DNA from: Thermoplasmata archaeon
GTDB lineage: Archaea; Thermoplasmatota; E2; UBA202; DSCA01
Assembly (NCBI GenBank): GCA_021159125.1
Contig: JAGGSL010000058.1
Location: 1-18,557 of the forward strand
DNA: 18,557 nt
Direction of reading: 5' to 3'
The first letter of the stretch is position 1. Each line of letters opens with the position of its first letter. The notes below the pieces were generated by a model. It had not been told where the DNA came from. It saw nothing but the letters and a program-made list of their open reading frames with translations, and did not search any database. The translations under genes and the position numbers were made by a program. Shown here piece by piece: positions 1-7,166 of this stretch.

Positions 1-36
1 TTAAATTTGGTCTCAATAACCTTCATATACCTCAAA

Positions 37-46
37 TGTTATACAA
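37..46 (+). promoter_or_regulatory. Candidate TATA box for the udg operon
   Basis: An AT-rich element (tgttatacaa) lies about 40 bases before the ATG of the glycosylase gene. That would give a leader of roughly 15-20 bases carrying the purine stretch aaggaaa just before the start. The match to the archaeal TATA consensus is only moderate, and no clear BRE precedes it. Confidence 0.25.
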
Positions 47-82
47 AACTGCTCCCGATATTCGGCATTTCAAATAAGGAAA

Positions 83-838
83 ATGGAAATCGATAAATTA
101 AATGAAGAAATAAAGAAATGCAAAAAGTGCAGGCTATATAAAACCAGGACAAATGCTATTATAGGCGAGGGAAATCGTAATGCTAAAATTATGTTGATTG
201 CTCAAGCACCTGGAGAGAATGAGGATAGGGAAGGAAAAATGTTTATCGGCCCTTCAGGAAAAGTATTGGACGGATTATTAGAAGCATATAATGTGAGTAG
301 AAAAGAATTGTACATGACCAATCTTATCAAATGTATGCTGCCAAAATATAGAAAACCAAAGCAGGATGAAATTGATACATGTAGTGATTACTTGGATAAA
401 GAGATAGAATTGATAAACCCGGAAGTATTGGTTCCTCTGGGCCATTATGCAACTGATTACATCTTCAAAAAATACTTTCTTCCTTTGCCATCCAAGCAGG
501 AGTTTTATACAGTATATGGGAAGCTTTTTTTGGCAGACAATAGAAAAATATTGCCTTTGCAACATCCTGCTGCTATGCTTTATCGCCCCGATATAAGAGA
601 TGAGATGGAGAAAAATTATCACAAATTGAATGTCCTCTCAAACAATTGCAAATGGTATCCGTTATGCCCAATGAGAATATTTTATGAAGAGGGAAAGTTA
701 GATAGGAAATGGATTGAGCTGTATTGCAAAGGTGATTGGGAGAGATGCATCCGTTATCAGATGGAGGAAAAGGGAGAGATGCATTCAGACTGGATGCTTC
801 CAGATGGAAGTATTGATGAAAAATTAAGGAGGTATTAA
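83..838 (+). CDS. Uracil-DNA glycosylase superfamily, family 4-like, with extra Cys-rich C-terminal domain
   Basis: Predicted base-excision repair enzyme that removes uracil (from cytosine deamination) from DNA. The four cysteines that ligate the 4Fe-4S cluster in family 4 are visible: C13-x2-C16 near the N-terminus and C84-x15-C100. Motif A is at about 40-48 (AQAPGENED), and the second motif is HPA at 161-163. Motif A differs from the usual GE(A/G)PGxxED: the Gly-Glu pair is Ala-Gln, so activity or specificity may differ. Residues from about 188 to 251 go beyond a normal family 4 enzyme (about 190-220 aa) and form a separate module with C189, C195, C215 and C222 plus a GDWERC motif, possibly a second metal site. 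The ATG at 83 follows aataaggaaa. The stop lies one base before the next gene's ATG, so the two are co-transcribed. Superfamily assignment is firm; substrate is less certain. Confidence 0.88.
   Translation: MEIDKLNEEIKKCKKCRLYKTRTNAIIGEGNRNAKIMLIAQAPGENEDREGKMFIGPSGKVLDGLLEAYNVSRKELYMTNLIKCMLPKYRKPKQDEIDTCSDYLDKEIELINPEVLVPLGHYATDYIFKKYFLPLPSKQEFYTVYGKLFLADNRKILPLQHPAAMLYRPDIRDEMEKNYHKLNVLSNNCKWYPLCPMRIFYEEGKLDRKWIELYCKGDWERCIRYQMEEKGEMHSDWMLPDGSIDEKLRRY
826..833 (+). promoter_or_regulatory. Strong Shine-Dalgarno sequence for the KaiC-like gene
   Basis: aaggaggt inside the last codons of the glycosylase gene, ending six bases before the ATG at 840. It fixes that start and supports translation of the second gene as part of the same mRNA. 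Confidence 0.7.
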
Positions 839-839
839 A

Positions 840-1586
840 ATGGTGAAACTCGGCATAGACTGGATAGATAGTATTCTTCCCGAAGGTTTTCCCGCGAATA
901 CATCCACACTTGTGAGCGGACCTGGCGGCTCTGGAAAACCTTTAATCGGCTATATGTTTGCCTCCGGCTGGCTTGAAAATGACGGAAAGGTGGTTTTTAT
1001 GCTGACAAGCACAACGCTGGAATATATGGAGAGTACAATGAAAATCCTCGGAACAAATATTGATGATTACGCCGGGAAGATATTTTTTGTGGAACTTGAT
1101 CCGACAATAGACGGCATTAAAGAAGAGGGAGCATATCATATCAGAGCCAATTTCATAAAACCAGAAGTGTGGGATGAAGCATTATCCGTGGCAAACAATT
1201 ATTTGGATGGCACTGAAAGCAAACTCGGTACAATGGTGTCTGGAGCTGCGTTAAATCTCCTATTTTTCTCAAAAACTTATGGAAAAGAGATACATGCCAA
1301 AATAAAAGAAATACTCAAAGAGGATAAAGAGAGAACATATTTTTTCACGGTCAACAGTGATGCCTTCAGAGAGATGGTTGAAGAGCTCGAAAAGAATGTG
1401 GACAACCTGATGTTCAGCAGGATGGGAGAGGGCATGAAACTCCATCTGAAAGTAACAAGGATGAGGGAAGTGCCTTTTATAGAAAAAGAAGTTGAAGTTC
1501 CATTGTCCAAAGGGGTTCTTGAAAGTATAAAACAGGAGGCAGAGAAGGGAAAGAAGAATCTAATTCCGGCCATCAGGAAAATTTGA
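840..1586 (+). CDS. KaiC/RecA-superfamily ATPase-like protein with degenerate nucleotide-binding motifs
   Basis: The N-terminus (LGIDWIDSILPEGFPANTST, then a P-loop) has the layout of archaeal single-domain KaiC/RadB-like proteins: 'target is a dominant hit' helix, then Walker A at 27-34, then strand 2 at 50-56. Walker A reads GPGGSGKP, with proline where Thr/Ser normally coordinates magnesium. The strand-2 segment, which usually carries the catalytic Glu pair, reads MLTSTTLEYM. The probable Walker B strand (about 129-142, LGTMVSGAALNLLF) has no acidic residue. The C-terminal half keeps the KaiC-like end (LHLKVTRMRE, 201-210). It may bind nucleotide without hydrolysing it, or act as a regulatory or scaffold protein; the true function is unknown. 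Its start is set by a strong Shine-Dalgarno site, one base after the glycosylase stop, suggesting a shared role or simply an operon. Family-level call is fairly sure; role is not. Confidence 0.75.
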   Translation: MVKLGIDWIDSILPEGFPANTSTLVSGPGGSGKPLIGYMFASGWLENDGKVVFMLTSTTLEYMESTMKILGTNIDDYAGKIFFVELDPTIDGIKEEGAYHIRANFIKPEVWDEALSVANNYLDGTESKLGTMVSGAALNLLFFSKTYGKEIHAKIKEILKEDKERTYFFTVNSDAFREMVEELEKNVDNLMFSRMGEGMKLHLKVTRMREVPFIEKEVEVPLSKGVLESIKQEAEKGKKNLIPAIRKI

Positions 1587-1594
1587 CGGGTGCA

Positions 1595-1615
1595 AAAGAA
1601 ACTCTTAAATTTAAA
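1595..1615 (+). promoter_or_regulatory. BRE/TATA promoter of the metallo-beta-lactamase gene
   Basis: A purine-rich BRE-like stretch (aaagaaactc) is followed by ttaaatttaaa at 1605-1615. The box is centred about 22 bases before the ATG at 1632, the spacing expected for a leaderless archaeal transcript. This supports the ATG at 1632 over the in-frame GTG at 1590, which would place the promoter inside the gene. Confidence 0.5.
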
Positions 1616-1631
1616 TTCTAACTGGTATATC

Positions 1632-2318
1632 ATGGTGAAGCATCTGAATTTCGTGGTTTTAAATGACAATGAGTCTGCTCCCGAACTTAAAAACAGATGG
1701 GGATGGAGCATTTTTCTGGAATCCGAAAAGTGGAGGATACTGTTCGATGCAGACACAAGCCCCAGAGTCATAGAGTACAATGCAGAACAGATGGATATAA
1801 ATTTGAAAAACCTGGATTTTGCTTTCCTTAGCCACTACCACAGAGACCACTATGGCGGATTCAGATATGTCGGGAAAATTTGCCCCGGAGTTAAAATCTA
1901 CGTCCCTCCTGGAAATCCGGCATTCCTGAAAAGGTGGGGACTTGAGCCTGTTGAAATTGATAAGCCCTTAAAACTGGAAGAAGGGCTGTGGAGTTCAGGA
2001 CCATTGGGTGCAATAAAGGAGCAAGCCCTGGGTATAGAAGTCGATGATGCTGGTATGGTGGTAGTTGTAGGATGCAGCCATCCCGGTGTGGATGTCCTGA
2101 CAGCCAGGCTGAGAGAAATAAGCGGCAAAGATATCTATCTTGTCATAGGCGGATATCATTCACCATCAAAGAAAGTTCTGGATAACCTGGCTTCCATGTC
2201 CAGATACATATGCCCGGCGCATTGCAGCGGCTCCGATGCCAAAAATTATGTAAAGACAGGATATCCAGAGAAGTATTATCACGTTAAAACGGGAACAAAA
2301 AGAGAAATCACAGGCTGA
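1632..2318 (+). CDS. Metallo-beta-lactamase-fold hydrolase, COG1237-like
   Basis: A 228-residue protein with the metallo-beta-lactamase metal-binding signature SHYHRDHYGG (HxHxDH). It is followed by GCSHPGVD, IGGYHSP and PAHCSGSDA, which carry the later histidine and cysteine positions. The order and spacing resemble COG1237, the family of the archaeal enzyme named 7,8-dihydropterin-6-methyl-4-(ribofuranosyl)aminobenzene-5'-phosphate synthase (tetrahydromethanopterin pathway). The family also contains many members of unknown substrate, so the pterin role is only a possibility. An in-frame GTG at 1590 could add 14 residues, but MVKHLNFVVL at the ATG is a typical family start and has a promoter at leaderless distance. 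It follows the KaiC-like gene by 45 bases and converges with glutamate dehydrogenase. Confidence 0.8.
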   Translation: MVKHLNFVVLNDNESAPELKNRWGWSIFLESEKWRILFDADTSPRVIEYNAEQMDINLKNLDFAFLSHYHRDHYGGFRYVGKICPGVKIYVPPGNPAFLKRWGLEPVEIDKPLKLEEGLWSSGPLGAIKEQALGIEVDDAGMVVVVGCSHPGVDVLTARLREISGKDIYLVIGGYHSPSKKVLDNLASMSRYICPAHCSGSDAKNYVKTGYPEKYYHVKTGTKREITG

Positions 2319-2334
2319 AGTGATGCACATAAAG

Positions 2335-2355
2335 TAGAAAAATAGGGAAAAAAGG
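2335..2355 (-). terminator. T-rich terminator after glutamate dehydrogenase
   Basis: On the minus strand, just past the gdh stop codon, come two T-runs (TTTTTT, then TTTTT after CCCTA). Such oligo-T tracts act as intrinsic terminators in archaea. The spot is a 42-base convergent intergenic gap, where termination is needed. Confidence 0.45.
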
Positions 2356-2360
2356 AGGAT

Positions 2361-3710
2361 TTATACAATCCCCTGTGCCATCATTGCGTCTGCCACTTTC
2401 AGGAATCCTGCAATGTTTGCACCGACAACCAGATTGCCTGGATGCCCGTATTTCTCGGCTGCCTCTGAAGATGCTTTGAATATGTTCACCATTATGTCGT
2501 GGAGTTTACTGTCAACTTCTTCGGCAGTCCATGACAGACCGATATGGTTCTGGCACATCTCCAATCCGCTCACTGCCACGCCGCCTGCATTTGCCGCCTT
2601 AGCTGGTCCGAGTGGGACATTGTTTTCCAGGAACAGGTCTATGGCATCAAGGGTTGTTGGCATATTGGCACCTTCCACGACAGCAATCACACCGCCGTCT
2701 ATGAGCATCTTGGCGTCATCCTTGTTGATTTCGTTCTGGGTTGCACATGGCATCGCAACATCAACGTGAATGTCCTTTGCCATCTTCCATGGCTTCTCGC
2801 CTTCATAATAATCCACGTTGTATTTCTCTGCATATTCTTTTATCCTTCCGCGCTTCACGTTTTTAAGTTCCATGACGAAGTCCCATTTTTCTCCGCTTAT
2901 ACCGTCAGGATCATATACGAATCCATTGGAATCAGATAGCGTAACAACTTTTCCGCCGAGCTGACTGACCTTCTGCGCAGCATATTGTGCAACATTTCCC
3001 GCACCAGATATAAGAACCGTCTTCCCGTTAAAATCTGTGCCCCGTGCTTTGAGCATTTCCTGCCCGAAGTATGTTACGCCGTAGCCGGTAGCTTCTGGTC
3101 TGATGAGGGAACCGCCGTAACTCAATCCCTTTCCTGTAAGAACAGATTCGAACCTGTTTACGATTTTCTTGTACTGCCCGAAAAGATATCCTATCTCTCT
3201 TCCACCAACGCCTATATCTCCTGCAGGAACGTCAGTATTTGGCCCTATGTGGCGATAAAGCTCGTTCATGAAACTCTGGCAGAATCTCATTACCTCGGCA
3301 TCGCTCTTTCCTTTGGGATCAAAATCTGAGCCACCCTTCCCGCCGCCCATCGGCAGCCCTGTAAGGGAATTCTTGAACACCTGTTCGAATCCCAGGAATT
3401 TTATTATGCCCAGATAGACCGACGGATGGAAACGCAATCCACCTTTGTACGGACCGATTGCACTGTTGAATTCAACTCTGAATCCGCGATTGACATGGAT
3501 TTCTCCGTTGTCGTCTTCCCATGGCACACGGAACATTATCTGGCGCTCCGGCTCTGTCAGCCTTTCCAGAATCTTCGCCTTTTTAAATTCCGGGTGTTTC
3601 TCTACCACAGGTTCGAGGGACACGAGCACTTCTTTCACTGCCTGATGGAATTCCTTCTCACCAGGATTCCTGGCAATCACCTGCTCCAATACTTCTTCTA
3701 CGTATGACAT
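2361..3710 (-). CDS. gdhA: Glutamate dehydrogenase, hexameric, E. coli-type (probably NADP-specific)
   Basis: Catalyses reversible reductive amination of 2-oxoglutarate with ammonia to glutamate: cytoplasmic, nitrogen assimilation. The 449 residues match the bacterial small hexameric class (E. coli GdhA about 447) better than the shorter archaeal hyperthermophile enzymes. Visible motifs: GPYKGGLRFHPSV (86-98, substrate lysine K89), LPMGGGKGGSDFDPKGKSD (119-137, catalytic K125), VPAGDIGVGGREIGYLFGQY (161-180, catalytic D165), Rossmann SGAGNVAQ (235-242) with LSDSNG after strand 2. A reading frame extends 34 codons upstream, but the ATG at 3710 has a clean AAGGAGG at proper spacing and MSYVEEVL is the usual family start. 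The gene lies downstream of nrdJ with its own control region. Its bacterial character suggests horizontal acquisition, an inference needing a tree. Confidence 0.95.
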   Translation of the reverse strand: MSYVEEVLEQVIARNPGEKEFHQAVKEVLVSLEPVVEKHPEFKKAKILERLTEPERQIMFRVPWEDDNGEIHVNRGFRVEFNSAIGPYKGGLRFHPSVYLGIIKFLGFEQVFKNSLTGLPMGGGKGGSDFDPKGKSDAEVMRFCQSFMNELYRHIGPNTDVPAGDIGVGGREIGYLFGQYKKIVNRFESVLTGKGLSYGGSLIRPEATGYGVTYFGQEMLKARGTDFNGKTVLISGAGNVAQYAAQKVSQLGGKVVTLSDSNGFVYDPDGISGEKWDFVMELKNVKRGRIKEYAEKYNVDYYEGEKPWKMAKDIHVDVAMPCATQNEINKDDAKMLIDGGVIAVVEGANMPTTLDAIDLFLENNVPLGPAKAANAGGVAVSGLEMCQNHIGLSWTAEEVDSKLHDIMVNIFKASSEAAEKYGHPGNLVVGANIAGFLKVADAMMAQGIV

Positions 3711-3717
3711 TTTATTC

Positions 3718-3725
3718 CTCCTTTG
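3718..3725 (-). promoter_or_regulatory. Shine-Dalgarno site deciding the gdhA start
   Basis: Minus-strand AAAGGAGG seven bases before the ATG at 3710. Its strength and spacing rule against the longer in-frame start near 3812. Confidence 0.7.
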
Positions 3726-3737
3726 TTTTATATATCT

Positions 3738-3749
3738 CCCCCATCTGTT
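3738..3749 (-). repeat. Direct repeat copy 2 in gdhA control region
   Basis: Minus strand AACAGATGGGGG. A near-identical copy (GACAGATGGCGG) lies at 3806-3817. Each copy is followed by an AT-rich box, so the pair brackets the gdhA promoter and could be a regulator-binding site. Confidence 0.4.
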
Positions 3750-3779
3750 AAGGGAGGTCATGCAGGATAAAGAGCAAGG

Positions 3780-3797
3780 GTATATTAATATTTCTAA
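3780..3797 (-). promoter_or_regulatory. Candidate promoter of gdhA
   Basis: Minus strand TTAGAAATATTAATATA: a BRE-like GAAA followed by an AT-rich TATA element. It is about 75 bases upstream of the ATG, which would give a leader of roughly 50 bases containing the Shine-Dalgarno site. A second AT box (GATATATAAAAC, near 3726-3737) is too close to the ATG to give a leader with the Shine-Dalgarno site. Confidence 0.4.
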
Positions 3798-3805
3798 CAG
3801 TAGTA

Positions 3806-3817
3806 CCGCCATCTGTC
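3806..3817 (-). repeat. Direct repeat copy 1 in gdhA control region
   Basis: Minus strand GACAGATGGCGG, matching 10 of 12 bases with the copy at 3738-3749. It overlaps the 3' arm of the hairpin downstream of nrdJ. Confidence 0.4.
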
Positions 3818-3839
3818 AATTGCCAGGCCAATGAGACAG
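3813..3839 (-). terminator. Hairpin downstream of nrdJ
   Basis: Fifteen bases past the nrdJ stop the minus strand can fold as CTGTC-tc-ATTG-(gcctgg)-CAAT-t-GACAG. It has the position of a terminator or mRNA 3'-end stabiliser. No T-run follows, so termination is uncertain, and its 3' arm is shared with the gdhA direct repeat. Confidence 0.35.
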
Positions 3840-3854
3840 ATTATTGCCGAGTAA

Positions 3855-6089
3855 TTACCCGCATGTCGAAAATCCGCAGTTCTTGCACACGCTGCACCCT
3901 TCCTCGTAAACCATCGGGCTGCCGCATTCAGGGCACACGCGCACAGGGCCCACCAGAGCCTGAACATCCCCCATGCCTGCCGTTTCTGATTTCTTTTCTT
4001 TCAGTGCTGCAAAATTGTCAAGCTTGGACGTCTCGGGAGGCTTCTTTCCCTTTATGTGTTCCTCTAACGCCTTTGCAACTGCATCAGGACATGAGAGAAT
4101 TGGCCCACCTCTTGCCAGCAATGGCGATGGACATCTTATGGCTTTTAGCTGCTTGACGATTGCTTCCGCCTCAACGCCCGAACGGAGGCATAGCGATATG
4201 AGACGGCCTATAGCTTCAAGCTGGGCATCTGCACATCCGCCCGCCTTGCCGAGACGGGCAAATACCTCGAATAAGCCATCTTCGTCTTCGTTCATTGTCA
4301 CATAGAGGTTGCCGCAACCTGTGCTTACCTTTCTTGTGACTCCTCTGACAACAACAGGTCTTGGTTTCGGTTTCTTACTGCCGGTTGCTTTCTTCTCTGC
4401 TTTGGTTGTCAGAACCTGGTCTTCCCTGCTTCCGTACCTGTATACGGTCACTCCTTTGCACCCGAGCTCGTATGCAAGCATGTAAACCTTGCGGACATCA
4501 TCCACGGTTGCCTCCTCCCTGAAATTGACTGTTTTAGATGTTGCATTGTCAGTATATTCCTGAAAAGCTGCCTGCATTCGGATGTGCCACTCCGGTGTTA
4601 TATCAAGAGCTGTGGAAAATATCTTCTGCACATCTTCGGGCACCTCTTCAAGCCCTTTAACAGAGCCATTGTTTTCGGCAATTTTTTTCATCAGCTCGTC
4701 CGTATAAAATCCCCTCTCCTTAGCGATTTTTTCGAAGTAAGGATTTACCTCAACAAGGCGGTCGTTTTTGTCCAGAATATTTCTTATGAAAGTTATTGCA
4801 AAAAGCGGCTCTATTCCAGAAGAGCAGCCTGCAATTATCGAAATACTGCCTGTCGGGGCAATTGTTGTTACTGTTGCGTTTCTCATCGCCTCGTATTTCC
4901 CATCCCATATGCTTCCCTTAAAGTTGGGAAAAGAGCCCCGCTGCTTTCCGAGCTCAACAGATGCTTTCCTTCCTTCCTCCTGGACGAAAGACATCACCTT
5001 CCTTGCCATATCGAGGGCTTCCTCGCTATCATACGGAATGCCCATCTGTATAAGCATATCCGCAAATCCCATGACTCCGAGCCCTATCTTTCTATTGCCC
5101 AGCGTCATCTCCCTTATCTTATCAAGCGGATACTTGTTCACGTCAACAACATTGTCGAGAAAATGGACTGACTTCCACACCACATCTCTGAGCTTGTCAA
5201 AATCGATTTTGCCGTCCTTGACCATGTGGGAGAGATTTATGGAGCCGAGATTGCAGGATTCATAGGGCAGGAGAGGCTGCTCCCCGCACGGATTTGTCGA
5301 CTCTATTTTCCCCACATGCGGAGTAGGATTATCCTTGTTTATTCTGTCAAGAAAAATTATTCCTGGCTCTCCGTTTTTCCATGCCATCTCGACTATTTTG
5401 TTGAATACCATCTCTGCATCAAGCTCTTTCATCGCCTCATTGTTCCTTGGGTTTATAAGCGAATATTTTTCCTTGTTTTTGACCGCCTGCATGAATTCTT
5501 CTGAAACAGCAACAGATATATTGAAATTCGTCAGCTCCTTCTGGTCTGCCTTGGCTGTTATGAACTCCATTATGTCGGGGTGGTCAACCCTCAGAATGCC
5601 CATGTTTGCTCCCCGCCTGCGCCCGCCCTGTTTTATGACATCCGTAGATGCGTTGAAGACCTTCATGAACGATATGGGGCCAGATGCGACTCCGCCTGTA
5701 GAATGGACTATGTCCCCCTTGGGGCGGATACGCGAGAAGGAGAAGCCGGTCCCTCCACCGGATTGATGGATAAGAGCTGTGTTTTTTATTGACTCAAATA
5801 TGCCCTCCATCGAATCTTCTATGGGGAGAACAAAGCAGGCGGAAAGCTGCTGTATGGATGTGCCCGCATTCATCAGAGTGGGAGAATTCGGAAGAAAATC
5901 GAGGTTGGACATTATCTTGTAAAAGTCCTCCTCGGCTTTTTTTACATCCCCTCCATATTTTTCGTCTGCACTAGCTATATTTTTTGCTACCCTTCTGAAC
6001 ATCTGCTCTGGAGTTTCTATAATCTCTCCTTTCTCATTTTTTAACAAATATCTTTTTTTAAGAACCGTCAAGGCATTTTCTGTGAGCAT
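3855..6089 (-). CDS. nrdJ: Class II (adenosylcobalamin-dependent) ribonucleoside-diphosphate reductase
   Basis: Makes deoxyribonucleotides using a cobalamin-generated thiyl radical, independent of oxygen. In the 744-residue product, C85 (QQLSACFVLP) and C279 (ESCNLGSINL) form the expected reducing pair. C268 in NPCGEQ is the thiyl cysteine, with N266 and E270; the 11-residue C268/C279 spacing is as in Thermotoga NrdJ. Also present are the GGGTGFSFSRIRP loop (about 111-123), the substrate-phosphate segment APTGSISIIAG (about 411-421), a TSCPD domain (about 587-679), and a cysteine-rich tail (C719, C722, C732, C735, C738, C743) typical of the zinc-ribbon end of archaeal NrdJ. I chose the ATG at 6089, not the TTG at 6152, because the longer form would overlap the upstream gene and lacks family sequence. 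An AT-rich box (TTAAAAG, about 6113-6120) sits at leaderless distance. No ATP-cone is seen. Confidence 0.95.
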   Translation of the reverse strand: MLTENALTVLKKRYLLKNEKGEIIETPEQMFRRVAKNIASADEKYGGDVKKAEEDFYKIMSNLDFLPNSPTLMNAGTSIQQLSACFVLPIEDSMEGIFESIKNTALIHQSGGGTGFSFSRIRPKGDIVHSTGGVASGPISFMKVFNASTDVIKQGGRRRGANMGILRVDHPDIMEFITAKADQKELTNFNISVAVSEEFMQAVKNKEKYSLINPRNNEAMKELDAEMVFNKIVEMAWKNGEPGIIFLDRINKDNPTPHVGKIESTNPCGEQPLLPYESCNLGSINLSHMVKDGKIDFDKLRDVVWKSVHFLDNVVDVNKYPLDKIREMTLGNRKIGLGVMGFADMLIQMGIPYDSEEALDMARKVMSFVQEEGRKASVELGKQRGSFPNFKGSIWDGKYEAMRNATVTTIAPTGSISIIAGCSSGIEPLFAITFIRNILDKNDRLVEVNPYFEKIAKERGFYTDELMKKIAENNGSVKGLEEVPEDVQKIFSTALDITPEWHIRMQAAFQEYTDNATSKTVNFREEATVDDVRKVYMLAYELGCKGVTVYRYGSREDQVLTTKAEKKATGSKKPKPRPVVVRGVTRKVSTGCGNLYVTMNEDEDGLFEVFARLGKAGGCADAQLEAIGRLISLCLRSGVEAEAIVKQLKAIRCPSPLLARGGPILSCPDAVAKALEEHIKGKKPPETSKLDNFAALKEKKSETAGMGDVQALVGPVRVCPECGSPMVYEEGCSVCKNCGFSTCG

Positions 6090-6130
6090 CTTGCCTATAA
6101 TGGATAAGCTACTTTTAACAATTATGCCCT

Positions 6131-7114
6131 TTATGCCAGTCTCTCGGGGCAAATGTCACGCCTCGAGCAATTCAAACACTTCCCCTTCTTGTAATGATTT
6201 CTATGTGCCACTCCCCGCTCCATATCCTCAATCATCTTCTCTCTCAGTTTTATGACTGTACTCTTCAAATTTTCATCATAATTTATGAAATATTTTTTCT
6301 CATCATATTCCAGAATGCCATATTCAACTTTTCCGAAACTTTCCTCAACCAGCATGCAGTAAGCAATTAGCTGTACGATATGGGAAAAAAGAGGGCCTTT
6401 GGGAGTTCGGCCTGTCTTTTTTTCAACGGGGATATATTCTCCATCCTTTTCGATAATATAGTCGGGCTTCCCCCTTATGCCGTATCTGGCAGATTCAAGC
6501 AGCGGAGCTTCCTTCCTTATGCCTATGTATGCAATATTATCGCCTGACGCCACATACTTCATTTTTTTGATAAGCAATTCCTCAGACAAATTTATGGAAC
6601 GGTAAAACATAATGTTTGCAAGCACTATCCATATCAATGCAAGTATTTCAAGAAATTTGCTGAAATCCTCATTTGGGGGTAGAGCCGAAAGTATCACGAT
6701 AAGCGCAATCAAAATAGCGCCCATCGATGAGAGAAGTATTGCCTTTTCATACCTGAGTTTCAGTATAACTACGGAAATTTTCTCTGCTTTGTATAGAAAG
6801 AATGCTGAATTAAGAAGCCACAGCATTGAGAATGCAAGAAATACATATTTATTCTCCTTTGGAGCAACACCGGGCAGAAAAATCAGTCCGATAACGGCTG
6901 CCAGAGATGCAGCAGCTGCCAGCGCAAGCACAAATCTGTTATAATATACTTTCTTCACTTCCTTTTTCCGTATATCCTCGAGCTCATCTCCTACTTCATC
7001 ATGAGCTTTTATTCCGTCGGGAGAATCAATTTTTTTCTCCTGTTTGCTCAGCCACCATGATAACGGGCAGTATGCATACTTCTCAAGGTCGCCCACAGAA
7101 ACTATTTTGTCCAT
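6131..7114 (-). CDS. Membrane-inserted Cas4/RecB-like nuclease
   Basis: The 327 residues carry a complete Cas4-type PD-(D/E)XK set. The first Fe-S cysteine is C16 (KYAYCPLSWW). Motif I GIKAH gives H38, GKPDY gives D218, and VEKKTG gives E231 and K233. The QLIAY motif gives Q248 and Y252, and the closing cysteines are C313, C316 and C322 (CLNCSRRDIC). Cas4 enzymes are Fe-S exonucleases acting on single-strand ends. Unusually, residues about 60-172 form four hydrophobic segments (about 62-80, 90-107, 125-146, 153-170) inserted between motif I and the rest of the core, so the nuclease should sit on the inner membrane face. No CRISPR array or other cas gene is in view, so a role in adaptation is not supported; DNA repair or uptake is equally possible. 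The start at 7114 is favoured by a promoter at 25-30 bases; an in-frame TTG lies at 7132. Confidence 0.8.
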   Translation of the reverse strand: MDKIVSVGDLEKYAYCPLSWWLSKQEKKIDSPDGIKAHDEVGDELEDIRKKEVKKVYYNRFVLALAAAASLAAVIGLIFLPGVAPKENKYVFLAFSMLWLLNSAFFLYKAEKISVVILKLRYEKAILLSSMGAILIALIVILSALPPNEDFSKFLEILALIWIVLANIMFYRSINLSEELLIKKMKYVASGDNIAYIGIRKEAPLLESARYGIRGKPDYIIEKDGEYIPVEKKTGRTPKGPLFSHIVQLIAYCMLVEESFGKVEYGILEYDEKKYFINYDENLKSTVIKLREKMIEDMERGVAHRNHYKKGKCLNCSRRDICPERLA

Positions 7115-7137
7115 TCTCACATGATATAACAAGTAGA

Positions 7138-7151
7138 TGTATAAATTTTCC
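7138..7151 (-). promoter_or_regulatory. Promoter of the membrane Cas4-like gene
   Basis: Minus strand GGAAAATTTATACA: BRE (GGAAAA) joined to a good TATA box (TTTATACA). It is centred about 28 bases before the ATG at 7114, implying a leaderless or very short-leader transcript. Confidence 0.6.
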
Positions 7152-7166
7152 TAAATTTTGCTGCCA

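Noticed and set aside
4584..5171. 195-codon plus-strand frame inside nrdJ
   Set aside because: Antisense shadow of a strongly conserved gene, with no promoter, Shine-Dalgarno site or family features.
6090..6152. Longer NrdJ start at the TTG (6152)
   Set aside because: Overlaps the Cas4-like gene end, lacks a Shine-Dalgarno site and adds sequence not typical of the family; the ATG at 6089 fits better.
6131..7114. CRISPR locus suggested by the Cas4-like gene
   Set aside because: No direct-repeat/spacer array and no other cas gene anywhere in the window.
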